64,000 nucleotides of DNA, taken from NCBI GenBank assembly GCA_009837395.1, contig VXTP01000015.1, forward strand, positions 157,081 through 221,080, read 5' to 3'. A program made the position numbers and the translations under genes. Positions 43,956 through 51,521 of the stretch are shown one piece after another. Within the stretch, counting starts at the first letter, position 1. Each line of letters opens with the position of its first letter. The notes under the pieces are model-generated. The model saw nothing but the letters and a program-made list of their open reading frames with translations. It was not told the DNA's origin and did no database searches. This DNA is from Gemmatimonadota bacterium. Lineage in GTDB: Bacteria; JAAXHH01.

Positions 43956-45119
43956 ATGGCGAGTATCTACCTGGATCATAACGCGACCACGCCGGTCAGG
44001 TCCGAAGTCTTCGATGTCATGGAACCCTTTTTCAAAGACCGGTTCGGCAACGCGTCGAGCATCCACCGGTATGGCCAGGATGCGCGCGCGGCCGTGGAAG
44101 AGGCACGGGCACGGGTGGCCGGCCTCGTGAACGCACGGCCCGGCGAGATCTATTTCACCAGCGGCGGCACCGAGTCCGACAACCTGGCGATCAAGGGCAC
44201 CGCCTACGCACGCAAGGCCTTCGGCAGGCACATCATCACGACGAACATCGAACATTCGGCCGTACTGAACAGTTGCGCTTTTCTCGAGCGGGAAGGTTTT
44301 GAAGTAACTTACCTTCCCGTGGACGAATTCGGCCGGGTCGATCCCGGACAGGTGGAGGACGCCCTGACCGACCGGACGATCCTGGTCAGCATCATGCACG
44401 CGAACAATGAGATCGGCACGGTCCAGCCCGTGGGCGAAATCGGAAGGATCGCCCGGCTGCGCGGCGTGTGCTTCCACACGGACGCGGTACAGTCCGCCGG
44501 CAAGCTGCCGGTCGACGTGGAAGCGATGGGCGCGGACCTCCTTTCGCTTTCCGGCCACAAGATCTACGGCCCCAAGGGCGTGGGCGCGATTTACATCCGC
44601 AAGGGCGTCGAGATCGAACCCACGGCCCACGGCGGCCATCACGAAAACGACGTACGGTCCGGCACGGAGAACACCGTGGGCATCGTGGGCCTGGGCAAGG
44701 CCTTCGAACTCGCGGCTGAAGAGCGGGAAAGCGAATACCGGCATCTGTCCGGAATGCGCGATGCCCTGGAAACGCGCATCCGGGTCGAGATCGAGGGCGT
44801 GCGGGTGAACGGGCATCCGGAACGGCGCCTGCCCGGCACGCTGAACGTGTCCTTTCCCGGCGCGGAAGGCGAATCGCTGATCATGAGCCTGGATATCGCG
44901 GGCATCGCCGTATCCACGGGTTCGGCCTGCACATCGGGCGCCATCGAACCGTCCCACGTGCTGCTGGCGCTGGGCAGGGACCCGCGCACCGCCCTCGGTT
45001 CGGTCCGTTTCAGCTTCGGGCGGGACAATTCCATGGAGGACGTGGACTGCGTCATGGACAGGCTGCCCGGCATTGTAGCCCACCTCCGCGAGGTTTCCGC
45101 CGCGCAGGTACCCGGTTGA
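43956..45119 (+). CDS. iscS: Cysteine desulfurase (NifS/IscS type)
   Basis: This 387-residue PLP enzyme removes sulfur from cysteine for Fe-S cluster and thiouridine synthesis. YLDHNATTP (5-13) is the N-terminal signature. The Schiff-base lysine is Lys202 in SGHKIYGPKGVG, and the catalytic cysteine is Cys325 in STGSACTSG. The short active-site loop classes it with IscS/NifS group I rather than SufS. It is followed after 10 bp by a NifU-like scaffold and then mnmA, which needs sulfur from such a desulfurase for tRNA 2-thiolation. This order suggests that it serves both pathways. Confidence 0.93.
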   Translation: MASIYLDHNATTPVRSEVFDVMEPFFKDRFGNASSIHRYGQDARAAVEEARARVAGLVNARPGEIYFTSGGTESDNLAIKGTAYARKAFGRHIITTNIEHSAVLNSCAFLEREGFEVTYLPVDEFGRVDPGQVEDALTDRTILVSIMHANNEIGTVQPVGEIGRIARLRGVCFHTDAVQSAGKLPVDVEAMGADLLSLSGHKIYGPKGVGAIYIRKGVEIEPTAHGGHHENDVRSGTENTVGIVGLGKAFELAAEERESEYRHLSGMRDALETRIRVEIEGVRVNGHPERRLPGTLNVSFPGAEGESLIMSLDIAGIAVSTGSACTSGAIEPSHVLLALGRDPRTALGSVRFSFGRDNSMEDVDCVMDRLPGIVAHLREVSAAQVPG

Positions 45120-45129
45120 GGCGCGTTTC

Positions 45130-45513
45130 ATGTACTCATCCACCGTAATGGACCACTTTCACTCACCCCGCAACGTGGGGGATCTTCCCGACGCGGACGG
45201 CGTGGGCAACGCCGGAAACCCCATCAGCGGGAATACCATTGCATTGTATTTGAGGATCGCGGACGGGACCGTCACGGACGCGAAGTTCAGGACCTTCGGC
45301 TGTGCGGCGTCTATCGCGGCGAGCAGCATGGTCACCGAATGGGTGATCGGCAGGACGACCGAAGAGGCCGCGTCCATCGAAAACCATACGATCGCGGTGG
45401 CCCTGGGGGGTCTTCCGCCTACCAAGATGCACTGCTCCGCCATGGCCGCGGACGGCGTGCGGACGGCGATCGAGGATTACCGGTCCCGGCACGGCACGGT
45501 TCGGAAGGACTGA
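45130..45513 (+). CDS. iscU: NifU/IscU-like Fe-S scaffold lacking the first cysteine
   Basis: This 127-residue protein has the IscU fold: YSSTVMDHFHSPRNVGDLPD at the start, FGCAASIAASSM with Cys58, and PPTKMHCSAMAAD with Cys102. IscU proteins hold the nascent cluster on three cysteines and an aspartate. Here the first site reads GNPISGNT, so Ser33 replaces the first cysteine and Asn35 replaces the usual aspartate two residues on. The other two cysteines are intact. It may hold a cluster less tightly, use a different ligand, or act as a sulfur-transfer partner for mnmA. It lies 10 bp after the desulfurase gene, and the mnmA start follows its stop by one base. Confidence 0.85.
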   Translation: MYSSTVMDHFHSPRNVGDLPDADGVGNAGNPISGNTIALYLRIADGTVTDAKFRTFGCAASIAASSMVTEWVIGRTTEEAASIENHTIAVALGGLPPTKMHCSAMAADGVRTAIEDYRSRHGTVRKD

Positions 45514-45514
45514 T

Positions 45515-46744
45515 ATGATGCCGGCGACAACCCATGCTACTGTCCGCGGCGAAGACGCCACGGCCTTCGCTTTCGATCCCTCGGTCAACCGGCTGCCACC
45601 GGCAGGGGCGAAAGTCGTCGTGGCCATGAGCGGCGGCGTGGACAGCTCGGTGGCGGCCGCGATGCTCAAGGAAGCGGGTTGCGAGGTCATCGGCGTCACG
45701 ATGCACCTGTGGGACTACGACCGCGTGGGCGGCAATGCGCAGTTCGAACACGGCTGCTGCACGGTCGAGGACCGCAACGACGCGCGGGTCGTGGCCGGCA
45801 GGCTTGACATCCCCTACTACGTGGTGGACTTCCGCGAGGAATTCGAGCGGGGCGTCATCTCCAATTTCGTCTCCGAGTACGTGCAGGGGCGCACGCCCAA
45901 TCCCTGCGTGGCCTGCAACAGCCGGGTCAAGTTCGGCGTGCTGCTCGACCGGGCCCGTGAACTCGGCGCCGACTACGTGGCGACCGGCCACTACGCCCGC
46001 GTGGCGCTGGACGATACGGCGAGTGACGCGGGCCAGGCGGACCGCTTAGTCTTGAAGCGTGGCATCGACGGAAACAAGGACCAGTCCTACGCCCTGTGGG
46101 AGATGACCCAGGAAGAGCTGGCCCGGACCGCCTTCCCCGTCGGCATGCTCACGAAGGCGCAGACGCGGGAAATCGCCGAACGACTGGCGCCGCGGGTGGC
46201 CGCCAAAAAGGACAGCTACGAGATCTGCTTCATCCAGGACCGGGGTCATGAGAGGTTTCTCAGGGAGTGGACGGCGAATAACCCCGTGAATACCGGGGAA
46301 GGGCTGCTGGCCATCGAGGACCCCATACGGCCGGGACCGATCGTGGACACGAACGGCCAGATCCTGGGTGAGCACCGGGGCCATCCCCTCTACACGATCG
46401 GGCAGCGCAAGGGGCTTGGCCTGGCCGCGGGACGCCCGGTGTACGTGGTCGACATCCTGCCCGAAACGAATACGATCGTGGTGGGCGACGACGAGGATCT
46501 TCTCAGCGACCGGCTCATCGCGGACGGGGTCAACTGGCATTCCGCGGATGCCCCGGCGGGAGAGGTCCGCGGCCAGGCCAAGATCCGGTACCGGCAGGAA
46601 GCGACGCCCGCGGTCATCACGCCCTGCGAACACGGCGTCGCGAGGGTCGAATTCGAGTATCCCCAGCGGGCGGTCACGCCGGGACAGTCCGTCGTATTCT
46701 ATGACGGCGAGACGGTCCTGGGAGGCGGCATCATACGCGAATGA
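45515..46744 (+). CDS. mnmA: tRNA 2-thiouridylase MnmA
   Basis: This 409-residue enzyme makes 2-thiouridine at tRNA wobble position 34 from sulfur passed on by a cysteine desulfurase. The PP-loop SGGVDSS lies at residues 39-45, the two catalytic cysteines are Cys131 in NPCVACN and Cys238 in SYEICFI, and the tRNA-binding HYARV segment follows GHY near 160. The C-terminal beta-barrel domain ends in GETVLGGGIIRE, the usual close. About 30 extra N-terminal residues precede the PP-loop domain, slightly longer than normal, and a second ATG three bases on is equally possible. It sits at the end of the desulfurase-scaffold-thiolase unit. Confidence 0.95.
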   Translation: MMPATTHATVRGEDATAFAFDPSVNRLPPAGAKVVVAMSGGVDSSVAAAMLKEAGCEVIGVTMHLWDYDRVGGNAQFEHGCCTVEDRNDARVVAGRLDIPYYVVDFREEFERGVISNFVSEYVQGRTPNPCVACNSRVKFGVLLDRARELGADYVATGHYARVALDDTASDAGQADRLVLKRGIDGNKDQSYALWEMTQEELARTAFPVGMLTKAQTREIAERLAPRVAAKKDSYEICFIQDRGHERFLREWTANNPVNTGEGLLAIEDPIRPGPIVDTNGQILGEHRGHPLYTIGQRKGLGLAAGRPVYVVDILPETNTIVVGDDEDLLSDRLIADGVNWHSADAPAGEVRGQAKIRYRQEATPAVITPCEHGVARVEFEYPQRAVTPGQSVVFYDGETVLGGGIIRE

Positions 46745-46751
46745 GGTCGTT

Positions 46752-47765
46752 ATGCGCTTCAATGGGGCACCTGCGCGAATATCCAGCTATCTTCGTTCCT
46801 TGTGCCTTGGACTGGCCTGCAGCGTGCTTGTGCTGCTGCCGGGTCTCGGGGCAGGCGCGGAAGAATCCGTAAGAATCGCCGACGGCGTTCGTTTCACCTT
46901 CGATCCCGTCGACGCCCCCTTCGTGGAACACGTGCTGGGCGTCGTGCGCGAGGCGTCACCTGAACTGCGCGCCACACTGGGCCTGCCCTCCGCCGATACG
47001 ATCCACGTGCATATCGCTCCCACGCAGGAAGACTTCCTTACCTATACGCCCGGCGCCATACCCGATTGGGGCGCGGGCTACGCCGTGCCGCACAGAAGGC
47101 TCGTGGTGCTCAGGTCTCCCCGGATAACCGGTACGTATGACGGTTCCGAAGAACTCGTGGTGCACGAACTGGCCCACGTGATGCTGCACAGTGCGCTCCG
47201 CGGCGCGGATATCCCCCGCTGGCTGGACGAGGGGTTCGCGATGCACATGGCGCGGGATTGGGGATTCTGGGACCGGGCGTCCCTGGTGGTCGCCGTCGTT
47301 TCGGGAAACCTGGTCCCCCTGGGCGCCATCCAGGGCGTGAACAGGTTCCCCGAACATCGGGCCCATCTGGCCTACCAGCAAAGCGCCCTCGCCGTGCAGT
47401 ATATACTAAGGAGCTACGGCGAAGCGGGACTGCACGCCCTGTTCGACAGCTTGCGGCGGACCGGATCCATCGACCGGGCCTGTTTCGAGACGTTCGGCGT
47501 GAGTGTCGTGGAGTTCGAACGGGACTGGCTGGCTTACATGGAACGCAACTACGGCTGGCGCATGTTACTCGGCGAGAGCCTGTCCCTGGTGATCGCGCCC
47601 CTGTTCGGCGTGCTTTGCCTGTTCGCGTTCCTGCAGATCCGAAGGCGGAGGCGGGCCACGCTGCGCCGCTGGGCGCGTGAGGAAGAAGGCGACTGGCGCA
47701 CGGACGATGACGACTGGAGAAGGAAGAACGAAGAGTGGGTCATGTCCAGGGAGCGGGATGAATGA
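46752..47765 (+). CDS. Membrane metallopeptidase, gluzincin MA family
   Basis: This 337-residue protein has a signal segment (about residues 13-35) and the zinc-peptidase motif HELAH (His138, Glu139, His142) with the third ligand Glu160 in WLDEGFAMHMA. This is the gluzincin pattern of the peptidase_MA family (PF13485). A C-terminal membrane helix (LSLVIAPLFGVLCLFAFLQI) is followed by an Arg-rich stretch and a highly charged Trp/Asp/Glu tail, so the catalytic domain faces the periplasm and the tail the cytoplasm. It begins 7 bp after mnmA. The substrate is unknown; envelope protein processing is possible. Confidence 0.82.
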   Translation: MRFNGAPARISSYLRSLCLGLACSVLVLLPGLGAGAEESVRIADGVRFTFDPVDAPFVEHVLGVVREASPELRATLGLPSADTIHVHIAPTQEDFLTYTPGAIPDWGAGYAVPHRRLVVLRSPRITGTYDGSEELVVHELAHVMLHSALRGADIPRWLDEGFAMHMARDWGFWDRASLVVAVVSGNLVPLGAIQGVNRFPEHRAHLAYQQSALAVQYILRSYGEAGLHALFDSLRRTGSIDRACFETFGVSVVEFERDWLAYMERNYGWRMLLGESLSLVIAPLFGVLCLFAFLQIRRRRRATLRRWAREEEGDWRTDDDDWRRKNEEWVMSRERDE

Positions 47766-47792
47766 CCGTGCGCAAATGAGAGCGCGTTTCGA

Positions 47793-48695
47793 ATGAAGCT
47801 GTCGCACCGGCTCGAATACGCGGGACTTCGGGTGTTGATGTCGCTGACCAGGCGGCTTGCGCCTGCCCGCGCTTCACGGGTGGGCGATGTACTCGGGGCA
47901 CTGGTCTATCACGTGACCGGCATGAGGAGGAAGCTGGTCATGGAGCACATGGGCCGGGTCTTCGGGATGTCCGGGGATTCCGAGGAGCTTCGAGCCATGT
48001 CCCGGTCCGTCTACCGCCAATTGGGCCGGACCGCCGTGGAACACGCCCGTCTGCTCGCAGGGAGAACGGCGGATCTGCGGGACCGGGTCGACGTCTCGGG
48101 AGAAGAACATATCGCCCGTGCCCGCGAGGGGGGCCGCGGGGTCATACTGATCACCGGCCATTTCGGTTACTGGGAGTTGCTTGGCGCGACGGTCGCAATG
48201 CTCGGCTATCCCATTACCGTCGTCGCGAAGCAGCTGCACAATCCCGCCGTCGACCGCCTGGTGCACGCGGGACGCGAGCGGTTGGGCATGGCGGTGGCCA
48301 CGATGGACAAAGCGCCGGCCGCCGTCTTCAGGGCGCTTCGGCGCAACGAATGCGTCGGGTTGCTCGCGGACCAGGACGCGGGGGCCGGCGGGGTGTTCGT
48401 CGATTTTCTGGGAACGAGGGCGTCCACCTACCAGGGACCGGCGCTTTTCGCGTTGCGCACGGGCGCTCCCATCGTGCCCTGTTTCATCATTCGATCCGGT
48501 CCGGAACGGCACCGGGTCTGTTTCGAATCCCCGATCGAGGCGATTCCAACCGGTGACGAACCGGCCGACATCGCACGGATTACCCAGGCCTACACGGACG
48601 TGCTGGCCCGGTACATCATGGATTATCCCGATCACTGGTTCTGGGTACACCGGCGTTGGAAGACCCCGGCGCCCGAAGATACAAATCACGTATAG
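47793..48695 (+). CDS. LpxL/HtrB-like lysophospholipid acyltransferase
   Basis: This 300-residue protein matches the lipid A late acyltransferase family. ITGHFGYWE (about residues 113-121) is the H-x4-D/E catalytic motif, and DQDAGAGGVFVDFLGTRAST, GALFALRTGAPIVPCFI-like (ALFALRTGAPIVPCFIIR) and WVHRRWKTP are the conserved later blocks. Such enzymes add secondary acyl chains to lipid A or make related lipids on the inner membrane. It has only a weak N-terminal helix instead of a clear membrane anchor. It is followed by a lipoprotein and a heptosyltransferase, so it probably belongs to a small LPS-related unit. Confidence 0.88.
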   Translation: MKLSHRLEYAGLRVLMSLTRRLAPARASRVGDVLGALVYHVTGMRRKLVMEHMGRVFGMSGDSEELRAMSRSVYRQLGRTAVEHARLLAGRTADLRDRVDVSGEEHIARAREGGRGVILITGHFGYWELLGATVAMLGYPITVVAKQLHNPAVDRLVHAGRERLGMAVATMDKAPAAVFRALRRNECVGLLADQDAGAGGVFVDFLGTRASTYQGPALFALRTGAPIVPCFIIRSGPERHRVCFESPIEAIPTGDEPADIARITQAYTDVLARYIMDYPDHWFWVHRRWKTPAPEDTNHV

Positions 48696-48712
48696 TAAAG
48701 GAGACTCATTCC

Positions 48713-49390
48713 ATGCCACGCCACCCGGTCATCGCCATATGCATCGTATTGCTGTTCGGTATCTCCGCGGCCTGCGGAAACGGAGGGGAACAGTCCGCAC
48801 CACGGTCGCCGGAACCGCCGGCCGATCCTCCTCCGCTGGTGGCGGCGCCTGCCGTCGCGGAGAGCCCGGGCGCCCCTGGCCCATCTGGCGCGGTACCGGT
48901 GAACGCCCAGGAGCAGTCGACAACGGGCGAAGCCGCGGGGGTCGCCTGGACCGTGCCCGCGCGATGGGAAGTGCAACCGCCCCGGATGATGCGCGTGGCG
49001 ACCTATCTGATCCCGAAGGACGCCGAAGATGACGAACCGGGCGAGTGCGCCGTGTTCTATTTCGGCCGTGGGCAGGGAGGAAGCGTCGACCTGAATCTGC
49101 AGCGTTGGCGGGAACAGTTCGAGACGGATACGGGCGGTCAGCCGTCACTGGCCGAGCGGAAGTCGACCATCAACGGCCTGGCCGTGACCACGGTGTCTCT
49201 GGCGGGTACGTACCTCGCCTCCATGGGCCCCATGTTCCAATCCGGCGCCGTGAAAAAACCGGGCTACAGGATGCTCGGCGCCATTATCGAGGCGCCGGAA
49301 GGCAACGTGTTCGTCAAGCTCACCGGACCGGAGAAGACGGTCCTCAGCGCGGATGGCGAGTTCCAGGCGTTCCTGAATTCGCTGAAGTAG
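48713..49390 (+). CDS. Predicted lipoprotein
   Basis: This 225-residue protein starts at an ATG preceded by AAAGGAG. A signal segment (AICIVLLFGISAAC) ends in a lipobox with Cys18. A Pro/Ala-rich low-complexity linker (about residues 28-65) leads to a globular domain with VAWTVPARWEVQPPRMMRVA and CAVFYFGRGQGGSVDLNLQR, followed by FNSLK-like ends. The globular part resembles small proteins of Planctomycetota and related bacteria that have no known function. It lies between the acyltransferase and the heptosyltransferase on the same strand and is likely in the outer-membrane inner leaflet. Confidence 0.65.
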   Translation: MPRHPVIAICIVLLFGISAACGNGGEQSAPRSPEPPADPPPLVAAPAVAESPGAPGPSGAVPVNAQEQSTTGEAAGVAWTVPARWEVQPPRMMRVATYLIPKDAEDDEPGECAVFYFGRGQGGSVDLNLQRWREQFETDTGGQPSLAERKSTINGLAVTTVSLAGTYLASMGPMFQSGAVKKPGYRMLGAIIEAPEGNVFVKLTGPEKTVLSADGEFQAFLNSLK

Positions 49391-49397
49391 AACAACT

Positions 49398-49454
49398 GCG
49401 CGGGCCCCTTGAATCCGCGCGGGTCCCTTGAGTCCGTGCGGGCCCCTTGAATCC
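49398..49454. repeat. Three tandem 19-bp repeats in spacer
   Basis: Three adjacent 19-bp units, GCGCGGGCCCCTTGAATCC (49398-49416), a copy with two changes (49417-49435) and a copy with one change (49436-49454), fill the spacer between the lipoprotein and heptosyltransferase genes. The period is exactly 19 bp with no gap. The last unit stops 18 bp before the TTG start of the next gene. Confidence 0.85.
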
Positions 49455-49472
49455 GCGTTCCGACGAGGCATC

Positions 49473-50537
49473 TTGAGCGGGTTGAGCATACTTGTCATAC
49501 AAACCGCATTCGTGGGCGACGTCGTGCTGTCCACCCCTTTGTTCGAAGCGGCCAGGACGCGGCTGGGCGCCAACCGTATTGGCGCCGTCGTGCGGCCCGA
49601 GACGGCGAACCTGCTTCGGAACAGCCCCCACGTCGACGATATCGTCATCTACGACAAGCATGGCGCGCAAAAAGGACCCCTGGAACTGCTTCGCCTCGCC
49701 CGCGGGCTGCGCGGCGCCGGATACGATGCGGCATTGATCCCCCACCGATCCTTAAGAAGCGCACTGCTGGGTTTCCTGGCGGGCATACCTGTCCGGGTGG
49801 GATTCGATCGAAGCGCGGGCAGGCTGGGCCGGCTGCTCCTGACAGACCGGGTCCCCTACCGGTCCGTCCACGAAGTCGACCGAAACCTCTCCCTTCTGGC
49901 TTCATGGGAGGGGGATACGGATGGGATTCGCCCGGCCCTGTACCCGGATGACGAGGACCGGATGCGGGTGGATGCGCTGATGCGGCAATCGGACGTCGCA
50001 CCGTCTGAACCACTGTGCGGAATCAGTCCCGGTTCGGTCTGGGCGACCAAGCGATGGCTCCCCGGCCGATACGCCGCGCTGATCCGCCGGCTCGCTCGAG
50101 AATACGGGTATCGTTCCGTGCTCTTCGGCAGTTCCGGGGACCGGCCGCTTTGCGCCGAAATCGCCGCCGAGTCCGGTGTCGACCCGTTGAACGCGGCCGG
50201 AGCGTTGACCCTGCTGCAGTCTGCGGCGCTCGCCGCTCGTTGTTCCGCCATGGTTTCAAACGACACGGGGATGGGCCACGTGGCGGCCGCCATGGATACG
50301 CCCGTCGTGGCCCTTTTCGGCCCCACGGTTCCCGCCTTTGGTTTCGTCCCTTACGGACCGGGGCATCAGGTCGTCGAGACCCCCCTGGACTGCCGGCCGT
50401 GCAGTGCTCATGGCGGGAACCGGTGTCCCATCGGAACCCACGACTGCATGGGCGGCATCACCGTGGAACGGGTGATCGAAGCCGTGGCCGTCCAACTCGG
50501 GCTATCCGGGAAACCCGGGCCGTCCGTGAAAGATTGA
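49473..50537 (+). CDS. Glycosyltransferase family 9 (ADP-heptose:LPS heptosyltransferase type)
   Basis: This 354-residue cytoplasmic enzyme matches the GT9 family, which transfers L-glycero-D-manno-heptose to the LPS core. The N-terminus LSILVIQTAFVGDVVLSTPL is the first Rossmann strand with the catalytic Asp region. The second domain carries SVWATKRWLPGRYAALIRRL and NDTGMGHVAAAMDTPVVALF, typical of ADP-heptose binding. A C-terminal set of cysteines (CRPCSAHGGNRCPIGTHDC) is also usual for the family. It starts at a TTG with GAGG upstream, right after the 19-bp repeats, and is followed by a PfkB kinase at 12 bp. Confidence 0.88.
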   Translation: MSGLSILVIQTAFVGDVVLSTPLFEAARTRLGANRIGAVVRPETANLLRNSPHVDDIVIYDKHGAQKGPLELLRLARGLRGAGYDAALIPHRSLRSALLGFLAGIPVRVGFDRSAGRLGRLLLTDRVPYRSVHEVDRNLSLLASWEGDTDGIRPALYPDDEDRMRVDALMRQSDVAPSEPLCGISPGSVWATKRWLPGRYAALIRRLAREYGYRSVLFGSSGDRPLCAEIAAESGVDPLNAAGALTLLQSAALAARCSAMVSNDTGMGHVAAAMDTPVVALFGPTVPAFGFVPYGPGHQVVETPLDCRPCSAHGGNRCPIGTHDCMGGITVERVIEAVAVQLGLSGKPGPSVKD

Positions 50538-50549
50538 ACTGGGAACAAC

Positions 50550-51521
50550 ATGCGCGTTGGCATCATCGGCCTCATCAACCACGACACCATCTTCATGGCC
50601 GGCGGCCGCCGGATCCAGGACCTCGGCGGGATATTGTACAACACCACCGTAATGGCCGACCTCGTGGGCGAAGGCGACGCACTTTATCCCATCAGCCGCA
50701 TCGGAACGGATTGTTACGACGCCATGCACGCCATGCTGGACCCGCGCCCCGTCGTCAGCAACCGCGGCGTCCGCGTTTCACGAACGGGTACCAGCCGGAA
50801 CCGGATCCGTTACGACGAAGACATGGAGAAAGTCGAGCAACTGACCAACCACATCGGTCCCATACCCTTCGAACAGATCGAACCGTTTCTGGACCTGGAC
50901 GCCCTGCTGGTGAATTTCATCGTGGGCGACGATATCAGCCTGGAAACCATGGCGGCCGTGCGGGAAAGGGCCACCGGGTTGCTGTACCTGGACGTGCACA
51001 ACCTGTGTCTGGGCATCGACGCGGAGGGTTACCGGCGAAGACGGGCGCCCGAGGACTGGCAACGGTGGATCGAAATGTTCGACGTCATCCAGATGAACGA
51101 AGTGGAGGCCCGTCTGCTGGCCGGCGTGGCCGGCGCCGGTGACCAGGCGGCGGATGCGGAGGACGGTCCTGGCGGACTGCTGGAAGCGGAGGATGATTTT
51201 ATCGCCTTCGGACGGTCCGTAATCGCGCTCGGTCCTTCGGTATGCGTCATCACGCGGGGGCCGATCGGTCCCGTCACGGTATACCGAACGGACCGGGAAA
51301 CCAGGGCCATCGCCATACCTTCCGAGCCGGCCCGGGAGGTAGTCGACACTACCGGATGCGGAGACGCCTTCGCCGCCGGCTTCGTCGTCGAATACGCGGA
51401 TACGGAAGACCCGGTCGGTGCGACCCGTCTCGCGAATCGTGTCGCGAGCGTGAACTGCACCGTCGCGGGATTGCCGGAACCCGGCACGTTCTCCGATATC
51501 CGCCCTACTCGCCCGAGATGA
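50550..51521 (+). CDS. PfkB-family carbohydrate kinase
   Basis: This 323-residue cytoplasmic kinase shows the ribokinase fold, ending with VVDTTGCGDAFAAGFVVEYA, the PfkB ATP-binding and catalytic-Asp signature. NFIVGDDISLETMAAVRERA and YLDVHNLCLG lie where sugar contacts occur. It lacks the usual N-terminal GG sugar signature, so the substrate is uncertain: a heptose phosphate, a nucleoside or a ketose. The preceding heptosyltransferase gene points towards an LPS sugar (as HldE/HldA-type kinases do) but there is no fused nucleotidyltransferase. An acidic loop (GDQAADAEDGPGG) is an insertion. Its 3' end overlaps that of the convergent GWxTD gene by 17 bp. Confidence 0.82.
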   Translation: MRVGIIGLINHDTIFMAGGRRIQDLGGILYNTTVMADLVGEGDALYPISRIGTDCYDAMHAMLDPRPVVSNRGVRVSRTGTSRNRIRYDEDMEKVEQLTNHIGPIPFEQIEPFLDLDALLVNFIVGDDISLETMAAVRERATGLLYLDVHNLCLGIDAEGYRRRRAPEDWQRWIEMFDVIQMNEVEARLLAGVAGAGDQAADAEDGPGGLLEAEDDFIAFGRSVIALGPSVCVITRGPIGPVTVYRTDRETRAIAIPSEPAREVVDTTGCGDAFAAGFVVEYADTEDPVGATRLANRVASVNCTVAGLPEPGTFSDIRPTRPR

